Source: Cephalothrix simula (Eukaryota > Nemertea > Palaeonemertea > Archinemertea > Cephalotrichidae). From it: 20,839 nucleotides of DNA. This document shows, piece after piece, positions 19,793 to 20,839 of the stretch (within the stretch, counting starts at the first letter, position 1; every line of letters begins with the position of its first letter). The stretch lies in the NCBI GenBank assembly GCA_035591015.1, contig JAXIUW010191401.1, positions 1 to 20,839 of the forward strand, in the 5' to 3' direction. Below the pieces are notes generated by a model. It did no database searches, was not told where the DNA came from, and saw only the letters and a program-made list of their open reading frames with translations. Made by a program: the position numbers and the translations under genes.

Positions 19793-20544
19793 TATGAAAC
19801 TATGATCCCTCAATGTGACGGAAAAATCAGATTCTTCGCATTTGGTTTTTTAAAGATAAAACTTTATTAGAAACCCCCTTACAAAAGACTGATCTGCCGG
19901 GTTTCATTAGCCAGATCGTCATACATTTATAAAAACTTAAATTTAAAAATACATAAACATTAACGCAGATAAAGTTTCTATTACTAGAAATTATTCAAAT
20001 TGAAATTCTAATGTATAGTTTTGTTCATCTATTCTCATATGATTAAAATTGTATAATCTCTAAATTTGTTTGGAGGTAGTGGCAATTGATCGGTGATATC
20101 ATCATGCTCATTGGGACAACGATGCAAATTCATGTTAGGAGTACATCGGCTTAACGCAAACCTATCGCGCAGCTTTTTCAGGACTGAAAACGCGTAATCG
20201 CAGGCCGGTACATCGATTCGCTATGTCGCTGCGATTTTGACCGCAAAATATCATTCGCAATACCTTTTGGGGACAGCAATATCGTGGAGACAGCGATGTG
20301 CCTTGTCGCTGCCACCGGATTATCGCGAGACAATCGCGATTATCGATGCTTTTCTGTCCATACCTCCTATGCATTTTGATGACTGTGGTGACCCTGTTGC
20401 AAGAAACTTAATCAAAGTATCGGTGTTATGCCTTATCAGGGTAGCCATTCACCTGGAAATCAGGGAAAAGTCAGGGAATTTCAATTTAGGCTTTAAAATA
20501 TTTCACTCACCGGTTTAAGGCATATTCCTCTCTTGATTATCCTC

Positions 20545-20592
20545 CAAATGAACTAAAACACACATATTGCAAATGAACTAAAACACACATAT
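20545..20592. repeat. Direct repeat, two 23-bp copies 25 bp apart
   Basis: The copies are at 20545-20567 and 20570-20592. They share the core AATGAACTAAAACACACAT and are separated by two bases. No function is suggested. They lie about 45 bp before the foldback element at the window end. Confidence 0.85.
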
Positions 20593-20635
20593 AAAGCTTC
20601 CTTACCAAGTGTCAGACGAAATGTATATCTCCGAT

Positions 20636-20839
20636 TTTCTAACAATTGATTTGTTTTGAAACATAGGACGATTTTATTTTGACATACAAATTTCATAATC
20701 TGAATCGACTGCCATGTTCATTGGGTTGTGTACATTGATTATTACTATCGGGCCATAAATAATGGTCAATTCAATATTATGAAATTCGTATGTCAAAATA
20801 AAATCGTCTTGTGTTTCAAAACAAATCAATTGTTAGAAA
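20636..20839. mobile_element. Foldback (MITE-like) element, cut by the window end
   Basis: The arms 20636-20699 and 20776-20839 are inverted copies of each other, agreeing at 61 of 64 positions without gaps, around a 76-bp spacer that encodes nothing. The right arm runs to the last base of the window, so the true termini and target duplication cannot be seen. The left arm may extend a few bases further out. No transposase is present. The structure is that of a non-autonomous DNA transposon or a long hairpin. It shares no obvious sequence with the foldback element near 1113-1485. Confidence 0.85.

Larger units (their letters stand above)
19661..20635. other. Probable intron with CpG-rich repeat patches, no further exon recognised
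   Basis: After the donor at 19661 I find no acceptor followed by coiled-coil-like sequence in the required phase. Two patches (about 19665-19800 and 20150-20360) are noticeably richer in CpG than the AT-rich surroundings. They share the octamer TGTCGCTG or its complement four times (19727, 19781, 20224, 20304) and contain small hairpins, for example TTTTCAG/CTGAAAA at 20175-20190. They look like old transposable-element pieces. The segment 20450-20487 has two TCAGGGAA words 11 bp apart and resembles dispersed repeats seen in many animal genomes, but I cannot assign a family. Confidence 0.5.

Noticed and set aside
20150-20360. tRNA-derived SINE
   Set aside because: I looked for A-box and B-box promoter words. 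The nearest, around 20210-20220, is too far from the consensus to call.
20237-20518. 93-residue forward frame in the 3' non-coding part
   Set aside because: It crosses the CpG-rich repeat patch and a TCAGGGAA-type dispersed repeat, shows no recognisable domain, and does not continue the coiled coil.

Overview
The window is nuclear DNA from an AT-rich animal genome, most likely an invertebrate. GT-AG introns interrupt the gene, a Penelope-like retroelement tail and two foldback (MITE-like) elements lie around it, and nothing looks bacterial or viral. I cannot name the species from the sequence.

Layout. Bases 1-1679 contain no host exon that I can recognise. They hold a decayed retroelement 3' end: a GIY-YIG-like C-terminal peptide (421-627), then a CRE-type palindrome and a degenerate hammerhead-ribozyme-like motif (750-826). 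A foldback element follows (about 1113-1485), then a clear splice acceptor at 1661-1679. Bases 1680-19085 form one uninterrupted coding exon of 17,406 nt (5,802 codons). A 214-nt intron carrying a tandem repeat, a 147-nt exon (19300-19446), an 89-nt intron and a 125-nt exon (19536-19660) come next. The remainder (19661-20839) is probably intron, with CpG-rich repeat patches and the left part of a second foldback element that reaches the window edge.

The gene. The three exons join in frame and encode at least 5,892 residues of an enormous coiled-coil protein. Both its N terminus and its C terminus lie outside the window. The first 3,401 visible residues contain no proline and one tryptophan. 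After that come a proline/serine break, a paired DSSTNTD motif, an array of about 18 'LEEQCKMLE'-type units with cysteine at a predicted heptad-core position, a basic SPKK/SPKR linker, a Ser/Thr/Pro linker, and a C-terminal set of repeats centred on KAKLxQYGNIExE. The architecture resembles giant tethering or scaffold proteins of the golgin class (giantin, GCC185, insect lava lamp), but no diagnostic end domain is visible, so the family assignment is tentative.

Most noteworthy points: the size of the exon, the proline-free rod, the cysteine-core repeat array, the ribozyme-like relic next to the GIY-YIG tail, and an in-frame stop followed by eight AATAAA hexamers just past the giant exon, which could give a shorter transcript by intronic polyadenylation.
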